Source: JAJDAH01 sp964487605
Lineage (GTDB): Bacteria > Myxococcota_A > Polyangia > Polyangiales > Polyangiaceae
Direction: 5' to 3'
Length of the DNA stretch: 64,000 bases
Assembly (NCBI GenBank): GCA_964487605.1
Contig: CAZARU010000008.1
Coordinates: 1 to 64,000 of the forward strand
This document shows positions 33,120 to 40,144 of this stretch, one piece after another (position 1 is the stretch's first letter; each line of letters begins with the position of its first letter). The position numbers and the translations under genes were made by a program. The notes under the pieces are model-generated. The model saw nothing but the letters and a program-made list of their open reading frames with translations. It did no database searches and had not been told where the DNA came from.

Positions 33120-33761
33120 TCAGCGAGCGAGCGCCGCGGCCCGCAGCACGTCGTTGCCGGCCGCCGAGGCTCTCTCGCTACGAGCCTCGTCGAGCTTGAA
33201 GTTCGCGCCGCGGCGCATGAACACGATCGCGGAGGGATTCATCCGGCTGCCAGCCTGCCCCACGCCGGTCATGTACTCCGCTACCACGACGATGTCCTTC
33301 GTACCGTCGCCGTCCACGTCGCGGAATGCCACCGCGTTCACCTTGCCTGGCATCCAACCCTTCAGCTTCTCGTGGGTCACGAGCCCGTTGTAGACCTTGC
33401 CGTTCCGGAACACGAAGAACACGAGCTCGCGCTCGTTCGGGGCGAGCGCGGAGATGAAGCTGCATTCCCCGAGGTCGTCGAACTCCACCTGGAACGACTG
33501 CTCCGCGAACACCTTCGTGCCTCCCGCCATCCGTTTCCTCAGCGCAGAGATCTCGTCCTGCGTGAGCACGCGCGTCGCGGCCTTGCGCGGTGGGGGAGCC
33601 GCCTCCTCGGCAGGTGATGCGGGCGCAGGTGGCGCCGGATCCGGCGCGCGAGCCGGCGCCGACGTGACCGGCTCCGTCGAGGGGGCGTCACGCTTCTCCT
33701 GCTTGCAAGCGAGCAGCGCCATCACGCACACGCCTGCCCCGACGAGGGCACTCCTGAACAT
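33120..33761 (-). CDS. Lipoprotein with FG-GAP-like Asp loop
   Basis: The 213-residue product has a lipobox at Cys19 followed by Lys (LLACKQE). Lys at the +2 position is unusual here and has been linked in Myxococcus to extracellular-matrix lipoproteins. A Pro/Ala-rich linker (about 25-65) leads to a domain with VAFRDVDGDGTKDIVVVAEY, a calcium-loop motif of FG-GAP/integrin-like repeats, in single copy. The ATG has an open leader; TAGCAG lies close upstream and TAGGCT about 75 bases upstream. Function unknown. Confidence 0.65.
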   Translation of the reverse strand: MFRSALVGAGVCVMALLACKQEKRDAPSTEPVTSAPARAPDPAPPAPASPAEEAAPPPRKAATRVLTQDEISALRKRMAGGTKVFAEQSFQVEFDDLGECSFISALAPNERELVFFVFRNGKVYNGLVTHEKLKGWMPGKVNAVAFRDVDGDGTKDIVVVAEYMTGVGQAGSRMNPSAIVFMRRGANFKLDEARSERASAAGNDVLRAAALAR

Positions 33762-34101
33762 CGTTCGCTGCTACCCGCGGTGAGGCGGAGCCGCAACAGG
33801 CGCCCGTGCCTCGGCCGCTGACCGCGCTCCCGGCCAGCCTAGAGGAGTCGCGGGGCCGAGTTTCGCGATCCGTCATGGCGGGGACGGTAGAGCCTCACGC
33901 GGCCTCGATCGTCCACGACGGCCTCGGCTGCGCTCCGCAGCGTGTCGAAGCTCGACGCCCGGAACCCGCCTCGCGCGCCGCGATCAGCGGTCGTGCGACG
34001 ATGCGTGCGACGCCTCTTGCGACGGAAGCTGGTCGGCGTCGAGCTCCTGCCGGGCTGAGTCGACGGTCGCGCCTGCGAACGCCGGGTGATAGCTTCGCCC
34101 C
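33762..34101. other. Gap with no recognisable gene (340 bp)
   Basis: The region separates the divergent lipoprotein and arylsulfotransferase-like genes and should hold both promoters. A minus-strand TAGGCT at 33836-33841 and a plus-strand TAGCTT at 34090-34095 fit the local -10 motif. No protein-like frame is seen. Confidence 0.5.
34090..34095 (+). promoter_or_regulatory. Putative -10 element TAGCTT
   Basis: TAGCTT ends six bases before the GTG at 34102. This spacing would give a leaderless transcript. Confidence 0.3.
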
Positions 34102-35229
34102 GTGCCGAAGCTCGAGCAGCAGAAGCAGAAGCGCCACCGGCTCGGATTCGTCGGGCGCGATGCGGAGCAGGCGTTCGACGGGTCGTTGCTGTACACGCCG
34201 ATGTTCGGCGACGGGACGGTGTACCTGCTCGACACGTCTTACGAGGTCGTGCACACGTGGAAGACCGGGTACCGGCCGGGGCTCTACGGCTACCTGATCG
34301 AGGAGGATCGCCCGGGCGCCGGGAACCTGTTCTACGGCGCGCAGGTGAAGAACGACGACATGTTCCGCTTCAAGCACTGGCGCCACTTCAAGGGCGGCGC
34401 CGTGCTCGAGATGGACTGGAACGGGAACGTGCTGTGGAAGGTCGAGCATCCCGACCACCACCACGACGCCCGCAAGCTCAAAAACGGCAACGTGCTCATG
34501 CTGTGCTCGACCGTACTGCCGGAGGAGTTCTGGCCGCGGGTGAAGGGCGGCGAGCCCGGATCCGAGGACGGGGGGCGCATCCACGCGGACTACATCGTCG
34601 AAACGACGACGTCGGGCGAGGAGGTGTGGCGCTGGAACACGTGGGAACACCTCGACTTCGACACCGAGATCATCACGCTGCAGGACCACCGCGAGGAATG
34701 GACGCACTCGAACACGGTCGCCGAGACCGTCGACGGGCACATCCTCCTGAGCTGCCGCAACGTCTCGACCGTCGTCATGATCGACCGCGCGTCGGGAGAC
34801 CTGCTCTGGAAGTATGGCCCGCCCAACGTCGCGCAGCAGCACGACCCGCGGCCGCTCCCGAACGGGAACGTCACCATCTTCGACAACGGCACGCACCGGC
34901 TCGACATGCCGTTCCCGTTCTCGCGCGTGCTCGAGGTCGACCCTAGAACGAACCGCGTCGTGTGGGCGTACGTGGACCGTTCGCTCTACAACTTCTTCAG
35001 CCCGTACTGCTCGAGCGCGCAGCGGCTGCCGAACGGCAACACGCACATCACCGAGACGGCCTACGGACGGATGTTCGAGGTGACACCCGCGGGGGAGATC
35101 GTGGCGGAATACATCAATCCGCACATCGACAAGGCGCCGATGCCGTTCAACGACTGCAACTGGGTGTTCCGCTCGTTCAAGTACGGCCCGGACGAGATCG
35201 AGCGCGCGAAGCGCGCGGCGCGGCGGTAG
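34102..35229 (+). CDS. Arylsulfotransferase-like (ASST family) beta-propeller protein
   Basis: The 375-residue protein has the repeating blade pattern of arylsulfotransferase-type propellers: VYLLDTSYEVVHTW, LEMDWNGNVLWK, HHDARKLKNGNVLML, VVMIDRASGDLLWKYG and HDPRPLPNGNVTIFDNG. In the family, a histidine carries the sulfate between phenolic donors and acceptors; several conserved His (HHHD, EWTHSN, QQHDP) are candidates. There is no signal peptide, which is unusual because bacterial ASST is periplasmic, so it may be cytoplasmic or the assignment may be only at fold level. The start is GTG at 34102. Confidence 0.75.
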   Translation: MPKLEQQKQKRHRLGFVGRDAEQAFDGSLLYTPMFGDGTVYLLDTSYEVVHTWKTGYRPGLYGYLIEEDRPGAGNLFYGAQVKNDDMFRFKHWRHFKGGAVLEMDWNGNVLWKVEHPDHHHDARKLKNGNVLMLCSTVLPEEFWPRVKGGEPGSEDGGRIHADYIVETTTSGEEVWRWNTWEHLDFDTEIITLQDHREEWTHSNTVAETVDGHILLSCRNVSTVVMIDRASGDLLWKYGPPNVAQQHDPRPLPNGNVTIFDNGTHRLDMPFPFSRVLEVDPRTNRVVWAYVDRSLYNFFSPYCSSAQRLPNGNTHITETAYGRMFEVTPAGEIVAEYINPHIDKAPMPFNDCNWVFRSFKYGPDEIERAKRAARR

Positions 35230-35647
35230 CCGCCCGGGCCGTTCGAAGGCCCAGGTGCGGTCCGCCTGGATCTCCTTCGTGACCTGACCAGCGGGCGCGG
35301 GCAGTCCGCGTGGGGTCGTGCGCAACGACATCGCGGCCGGTCTTCCTTCTTCGGGCTTGCGCAGCAGCGGTCCGTGGCTTCGTGGTAGGGCTCGCCCGGG
35401 GACATCGGGCAGCAGCGGTGGAGCGGCCGGCACGGGCGGCGCTGGTGGGATCGACGCCTCCGCCTGCGCCGGCAGTGACGGTGGGGTCGGCGGCGCAGCA
35501 GGGTCGGGCGCAACGGGGGGCGGAGCCGCGCCTCTGGCCGGGCCGGCGCGGGGCGCCCGGCTGGCACCTGGCGCAAGCTCGCAGCCCACGGACCATCCTG
35601 CCTAATCGATCTTGACGACTGGATGGCGGCTGGCGCTTCATGCGCCA
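35230..35647. other. Gap (418 bp) with possible lipoprotein-linker remnant
   Basis: No intact gene is seen. A plus-strand frame at 35318-35605 translates to a Gly/Ala/Ser stretch (GTSGSSGGAAGTGGAGGID) very like the linkers of nearby lipoproteins, but it lacks a signal peptide, lipobox and folded domain. It may be a remnant or only a compositional accident. The gap ends in an inverted repeat at 35631-35647. Confidence 0.3.
35631..35647 (+). promoter_or_regulatory. Inverted repeat TGGCGC-TTCAT-GCGCCA abutting a start codon
   Basis: Perfect six-base arms with a five-base loop end on the base before the ATG at 35648. In mRNA it would hide the ribosome-binding region, so translation may depend on opening it. 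An operator is the alternative. Confidence 0.4.
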
Positions 35648-36778
35648 ATGAGAGCACTCGCGGGTTTGGTGGCGGTTGCCGTCGTCGCGGCGGCATGTGG
35701 GTCGGACGAAGAGGGGTCGCGCGGCGGAGGTGCCGTGAAGGACGCGGGGGCGGACCGTTCGACTGACGATGCTGGAGCGGCCGACGGCCCGGGCACGGAT
35801 GGGATGGGCGGCGCGGGCGGCGGTACGGGCGCTTCGCTCCTGGCCGCCGCGTGCCGGACGGACACCGACTGCGATGGTCTGACGTGCATGACGTCTGGGG
35901 AAAACGACGCGGTGCTCGGGGCCGGCGTGGGCAACGGGTATTGCTCCATGCCCTGCACCGACGATGCCGATTGCACGCAGGTCGAGGCGAACGCGATCTG
36001 CCTGAAGCGAACCCCCACCGCGGAAGTCGGTCGTTGCCTCCTCGGATGCACTCGCGGCGGCACGTCGTCCATCTACGACCCGTTGCCGGCCACGAAGTGC
36101 CGCGGCCGGCAGGACGTCGGGTGCCTCCAGCTCCAGGGTGGCGCGACGGCGTGCTACCCGCGTTGCGGTGACGATGCCGACTGCGCCGCCCCGCGCGTCT
36201 GCAGCCCCCGCAGCGGGCTCTGCACGGCGACGCCGCCGACGGGTCTCCCGGCCGGCGCTCCCTGCGACCCGACCCAGCCTGACCCATGCGTGGGCCAGTG
36301 TGTGGCATTCACCATCGCCCAGCCCGACGGCGGATCGCAGCGGTTCGGCATGTGCACGTCCGGCTGCGTGATGGGGAACGCCGGGACGAGCACGCAATGT
36401 GGCGGCCAGGAACTCGGCGTTTGTGGGTTGTCGGGCGATGGCGCCAACGGCGACTACGCATTCTGCATGGCCCCGTGCGCGACGCACGGCGACTGCCTCG
36501 CCGAAGAGGGCATGTACTGCAACACGCTCGCGCGAATCACCGACGAGCGCGGCTACTGCTTCCGACCCGGCCCCTGCACCACGCTGGGAGGCCAGTGCGC
36601 CATCTCGGACCAGCGCTGCACGGAGACGCCCATCGGTCGCGTGTGCTTCGACTCGAGCCGCGGGCCCGTGCCGTGGTCCGACGCGGGAGCCCCCGACGCC
36701 GCACCGGATGCGCTTCCGGAAGCTGCGGCAGGCGACGCCGGTCCGCAGGACGCTGCCTCCGACGGACCGTCCGACTGA
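35648..36778 (+). CDS. Cysteine-rich lipoprotein
   Basis: The 376-residue product has a lipobox at Cys17 (VAAACGS), a Gly/Asp/Ala linker and then at least six Cys-x-x-D-x-D-C units (CRTDTDCDGLTC, CTDDADC, CGDDADC), the myxobacterial surface repeat with Asp pairs suited to calcium. The C-terminal 35 residues are again Ala/Asp-rich. No enzymatic domain is seen. It is likely surface exposed. The inverted repeat directly upstream of the ATG may regulate translation. Confidence 0.7.
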   Translation: MRALAGLVAVAVVAAACGSDEEGSRGGGAVKDAGADRSTDDAGAADGPGTDGMGGAGGGTGASLLAAACRTDTDCDGLTCMTSGENDAVLGAGVGNGYCSMPCTDDADCTQVEANAICLKRTPTAEVGRCLLGCTRGGTSSIYDPLPATKCRGRQDVGCLQLQGGATACYPRCGDDADCAAPRVCSPRSGLCTATPPTGLPAGAPCDPTQPDPCVGQCVAFTIAQPDGGSQRFGMCTSGCVMGNAGTSTQCGGQELGVCGLSGDGANGDYAFCMAPCATHGDCLAEEGMYCNTLARITDERGYCFRPGPCTTLGGQCAISDQRCTETPIGRVCFDSSRGPVPWSDAGAPDAAPDALPEAAAGDAGPQDAASDGPSD

Positions 36779-36838
36779 CGTCGACGCGGGTTCGACGCGC
36801 GCCGGGGCGCACCCCCTCCCCCCCGCACGCATGCCCGG

Positions 36839-36844
36839 TAGACT
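36839..36844 (+). promoter_or_regulatory. Putative -10 element TAGACT
   Basis: TAGACT ends ten bases before the GTG at 36855. It lies downstream of a competing ATG at 36831 and so supports the GTG as start. Confidence 0.35.
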
Positions 36845-36854
36845 CTGCGGGAAC

Positions 36855-38069
36855 GTGAGCCACCGTGCCGTCACCGTCCTGCTCGCGCTGACCGCCGCCA
36901 CGCGGGGTGCGGCGGCGCACGGTCCGCCTGCGGCGATCCTCGGGGTCGCGGCGGCGGATGCGGACGGGCCGACCGTCGTCGTCGTGTCGGAAGGGCTCGC
37001 ACAGCGACGCGACGGCGCGTGGCGCTACGTGTGCCCGGCCGTGTTCGGCGCGGAGGCCGCGCCTCCCGCGGCGTCGGCCGGTGCTGATCGCACGTTCGTG
37101 TCGGGCACCAGCGATCTGTTCGTGCTCGAGCGCGACGGTGACGTGGTCCCGCAGGAGCGCCCGGAGCTCGCGCGCGCCGCCCTGTCCCGGTTGCTGCACG
37201 CTCGGGGTGCCGTCTACGCCGTGTCGTTCGACGGCGCGGACACGGCCCTGCGCGTCGTGGAAGCTCCGGGGCTGCCGCTCTGGTCCGGCGCGGGGTCCTT
37301 CACGTCGTCCTCGGCGGACGCGGGCGGGTTCTGGCTCGCGCGCTCGACGGCGGGGCGCGGCGTCGCGCTGCGCATCAGCCTGGACGGGACGCTCGTCGCG
37401 GAGCACGCGTTCGACGTCACCGTGGGCGACTCCGTGAGCGACGTGGCCCTCGTGGAGGGCACGCTGCACGTGGCGGTGGTCGGCCCGCTGTCGAAGGGCG
37501 CGCTGCTGCGCGTGGAGCCGGGCGGCGCGACGACCGAGCTGGCCACGTCGGACGCACCCTTTCGCGGAATGGTGGAGCAGGGACGCGCCACCTGGACCGC
37601 CGCCAAGGGCGTGCTCTTCCAAGTGACCTCCGCCGGCGCCTCGGCGCAGGAGTCGGAGCTGTTTCACACGTGCGTGGGGGCTCACGGCGAGCTCGCCTAC
37701 GTCTGCGCCCGGACCGCGCTGAACGTGCTCGGGCCCGCGGGGCCTGGCGGCACCGCCGTGGATCTGCGGCACCTGCTCGGACCGGATCTCGAGCGCGTGG
37801 CTCCGCAGCACGCGCGCGCGTGCAACGCCCAGTGGGCCGTCTTCCGGGAGGACCTGGAGTCCGTGGGCGTCCTCGAGCGCGCCGACGGCGGATCGCCCGA
37901 TCGCGCGACGCCGACACGCAACGCCGAGGAGACGGGGGTGTCTTGCTCCGTGAGCCGCTCCCCTCGGCCGCGAGTCGGCGGCTGGGTCCTCCCGCTGTTC
38001 CTGCTAGTGCTCGTGCTCCGGCAGGCGCACGCCGGCGCCGGCGCCGCTCCGCGCTCGCAGCGTCGTTGA
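36855..38069 (+). CDS. Secreted beta-propeller-like protein with MYXO-CTERM-like tail
   Basis: The 404-residue product has a signal peptide (VTVLLALTAATRGAAAHG) and a series of strand-turn-strand repeats typical of a propeller (TFVSGTSDLFVLERDG, GTLHVAVVGPLSKGALLRVEPGG). The C-terminus has a Cys (GVSCSVS), then Arg-rich spacer, a hydrophobic helix (GGWVLPLFLLVLVL) and a basic end. This resembles the MYXO-CTERM signal that sends proteins to the surface. GTG at 36855 was preferred over ATG at 36831 because of the TAGACT element between them. No enzymatic motif is visible. Confidence 0.6.
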   Translation: MSHRAVTVLLALTAATRGAAAHGPPAAILGVAAADADGPTVVVVSEGLAQRRDGAWRYVCPAVFGAEAAPPAASAGADRTFVSGTSDLFVLERDGDVVPQERPELARAALSRLLHARGAVYAVSFDGADTALRVVEAPGLPLWSGAGSFTSSSADAGGFWLARSTAGRGVALRISLDGTLVAEHAFDVTVGDSVSDVALVEGTLHVAVVGPLSKGALLRVEPGGATTELATSDAPFRGMVEQGRATWTAAKGVLFQVTSAGASAQESELFHTCVGAHGELAYVCARTALNVLGPAGPGGTAVDLRHLLGPDLERVAPQHARACNAQWAVFREDLESVGVLERADGGSPDRATPTRNAEETGVSCSVSRSPRPRVGGWVLPLFLLVLVLRQAHAGAGAAPRSQRR

Positions 38070-38117
38070 CGGTTGTGCGCGCACCCTGCTATCGAGCGCG
38101 TGGGAAGGTGGAGGATC

Positions 38118-38750
38118 ATGCGGGGTTCGGGCGCCATGATGTTTGCGGGACTCGCGCTGGCCGTGTCCAGCGCGGCCGGCGCGTGCGCGAGCGACGAGGG
38201 CGAGACGGGGGACGGCGCGGGGGAGAGCGACGGCGGCAGCGCGCCGCGGCCGCGTCAGCCGGTTTCCGTCTACGACGCCGGCCTGCCAGAGGAGGGCCGC
38301 TTCTGCTCGTTCGTCGTCGCGGCGGAGTGTGACGGCTCCGAGGACTGCGCTGACGGAATGGTGTGCTGCGGCACGTTCAACGGCGGCGCGTTCACCTACG
38401 ACTCCATCCGCTGCGAGGCCGAGTGCGATCCGGCCGCGGGAGGCTTTCTCCTGTGCCACGAGGGCGACGTGTGCCCGGTGGAGGGGGACGTGTGCCGGCG
38501 AAGCCTCGTGCTGCCGGACTACCTCTCCATCTGTACCGAACCGTCGATGTTCGCGCCGACCGAGATGTTCCAGCCGAGCACCGCGGCGAGCGAGGTGAAC
38601 TGCGGTCACGAGAGAGTGTGCGGCGCCGGCGAGCGGTGCTGCGTGATGACGAGCTGGGACGCCGCCCTCGAAGCCATCGTGCCCGTCTCGGGCACGTGCG
38701 CCGACCAGGGCACCGACTGCGCGTGTCCGGACACGCCGAACGAGGAGTGA
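38118..38750 (+). CDS. Cysteine-rich lipoprotein
   Basis: The 210-residue product has a lipobox at Cys23 (SAAGACAS), a Gly/Glu/Ser linker and about 18 cysteines in a compact domain (CDGSEDCADGMVCCG, CGAGERCCV). The double Cys pairs resemble WAP-like or knottin folds. A strong ribosome site (GGAGGATC) fixes the ATG at 38118. It ends 7 bp before the cytochrome/copper monooxygenase gene and is probably co-transcribed with it. Function unknown. Confidence 0.68.
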   Translation: MRGSGAMMFAGLALAVSSAAGACASDEGETGDGAGESDGGSAPRPRQPVSVYDAGLPEEGRFCSFVVAAECDGSEDCADGMVCCGTFNGGAFTYDSIRCEAECDPAAGGFLLCHEGDVCPVEGDVCRRSLVLPDYLSICTEPSMFAPTEMFQPSTAASEVNCGHERVCGAGERCCVMTSWDAALEAIVPVSGTCADQGTDCACPDTPNEE

Positions 38751-38757
38751 CCGATCC

Positions 38758-40137
38758 ATGACCCCCCCCAACCTGGTGTCCCCGCTCGTGATCCTCGCCG
38801 GCTGCGGCGTCGCGGTCCTCGCGGTCGGCTGCGGCTCGGAGGCGCCCGCCGACACGGGCGAGACCTGGCACGGCGACGTCGCGCCGCTGGTGGCCGAGAA
38901 GTGCGTGGGCTGCCACAACGACAGCGGCATCGCACCGTTCTCGATGGAGTCGTACGAGACGGCCGGGCCGCGCGCCGCCGACATGGCCGCGGAGGTCGAG
39001 AGCGGCAGGATGCCGCCCTGGCTCGCGCACGAAACCGACGAGTGCGTGCCACGGTACGGCTGGCGCAACGACATTCGACTCACGGCTGCCGAGAAGGAGG
39101 TCATCTCTCGCTGGGCCGAGGCCGGTGCCCCCGAGGGCAGCGCGCGGAACGCCGCGGCGTTGCCCCAGCCGGTCTCGCTCACGCTCGAGGATCCGGACAT
39201 CTCCTTGACCATCCCCGTCGCCACCGAGGTGGACGGAGATGCCGATCAGTTCTGGTGCTACGTGATCGAGACCGGCCTCGAGCAGGACACGTGGATAGAG
39301 GCCTTGCAGGTGAACGCGGGCAACCCGCGCGTCGTGCATCACGTGCTCGTGTACGACGACGCGCAGCTGTTGCTCGGCGAGGAGCGCGCGAAGCAGCAGA
39401 AGTACGAGTGCTTCGGTGGCCCTGGCGTCTCGGGCGCGTCGCTGGTCACCGCCTGGGCGCCTGGCGGCGTGCCCAACCAGGCTCCCGAAGGCGGCGCCTT
39501 CGAGCTCAAGGCGAACGCGCGGCTCATCATGCAGGTCCACTACCATCCGACCGGAGAGCCCGAGACCGACGACGGGACGTCCCTCGACATGAGGATCGCC
39601 GACGGCACGCCCGCGTTCCGCCTCAGCACCGCGCTCATCGGCAACTTCGTCGCGCCGGTCGTCCCGGGCGGCCTGCTCCCGGGCTCCAACGACCCCGCCG
39701 GGGTCATCGAGTTCAAGATCCCGGCAGGAGCCTCGAACCACGTCGAGACCATGTTCACCACCCTCTCCTCCGACATGATCATCTACGGAAGCGCGACGCA
39801 CATGCACTACGTCGGCACGAGCATGGTCGTGCACCTGGAGCACACGAGCCCCGGGCCGGACGAGCCCGCGCGCGAGTGCCTGGTCCACACCCCACGCTGG
39901 GACTTCAACTGGCAGCGCGGGTACCAGTACGACGCGCCCCTCTCCGAGGTCCCCGTGGGGCGCCCGGGCGACAAGCTCCACTTCCAGTGCCGCTACGACA
40001 ACAGCCTGGGGAACCCGTTCGTGCGCGAGGCCCTGCGCGATCAAGGTCTCGACGCGCCGCAGGACGTCTTCATGGGCGAGGCCACCCTCGACGAGATGTG
40101 CCTCGGGAGCTTCGGCGTCGCGACGCCCATCGAGTGA
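38758..40137 (+). CDS. Lipoprotein fusing a cytochrome c-type haem site to a copper type II monooxygenase-like domain
   Basis: The 459-residue product has a lipobox at Cys25 (AVGCGS) and a CVGCH haem c motif (Cys49, Cys52, His53) with a distal Met (GRMPPW). The C-terminal two thirds resemble copper type II ascorbate-dependent monooxygenases (PHM/DBM fold): paired copper histidines in RVVHHVLVYD (His194-195), HxH in MQVHYHPTG and a His/Met stretch THMHYVGTSM. The haem could deliver electrons to the copper sites in place of ascorbate; this is inference. The gene is 8 bp from the convergent peptidase. Confidence 0.78.
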   Translation: MTPPNLVSPLVILAGCGVAVLAVGCGSEAPADTGETWHGDVAPLVAEKCVGCHNDSGIAPFSMESYETAGPRAADMAAEVESGRMPPWLAHETDECVPRYGWRNDIRLTAAEKEVISRWAEAGAPEGSARNAAALPQPVSLTLEDPDISLTIPVATEVDGDADQFWCYVIETGLEQDTWIEALQVNAGNPRVVHHVLVYDDAQLLLGEERAKQQKYECFGGPGVSGASLVTAWAPGGVPNQAPEGGAFELKANARLIMQVHYHPTGEPETDDGTSLDMRIADGTPAFRLSTALIGNFVAPVVPGGLLPGSNDPAGVIEFKIPAGASNHVETMFTTLSSDMIIYGSATHMHYVGTSMVVHLEHTSPGPDEPARECLVHTPRWDFNWQRGYQYDAPLSEVPVGRPGDKLHFQCRYDNSLGNPFVREALRDQGLDAPQDVFMGEATLDEMCLGSFGVATPIE

Positions 40138-40144
40138 CCGCCGC

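Noticed and set aside
33895..35589. 564-codon minus-strand frame opposite the arylsulfotransferase-like gene
   Set aside because: Arg/His/Val-rich translation typical of antisense shadows. Its Pro-rich start only reflects the Gly-rich plus strand.
35177..36901. 574-codon minus-strand frame opposite a cysteine-rich lipoprotein
   Set aside because: No signal peptide or domain; the plus strand has a lipobox and Cys/Asp repeats.
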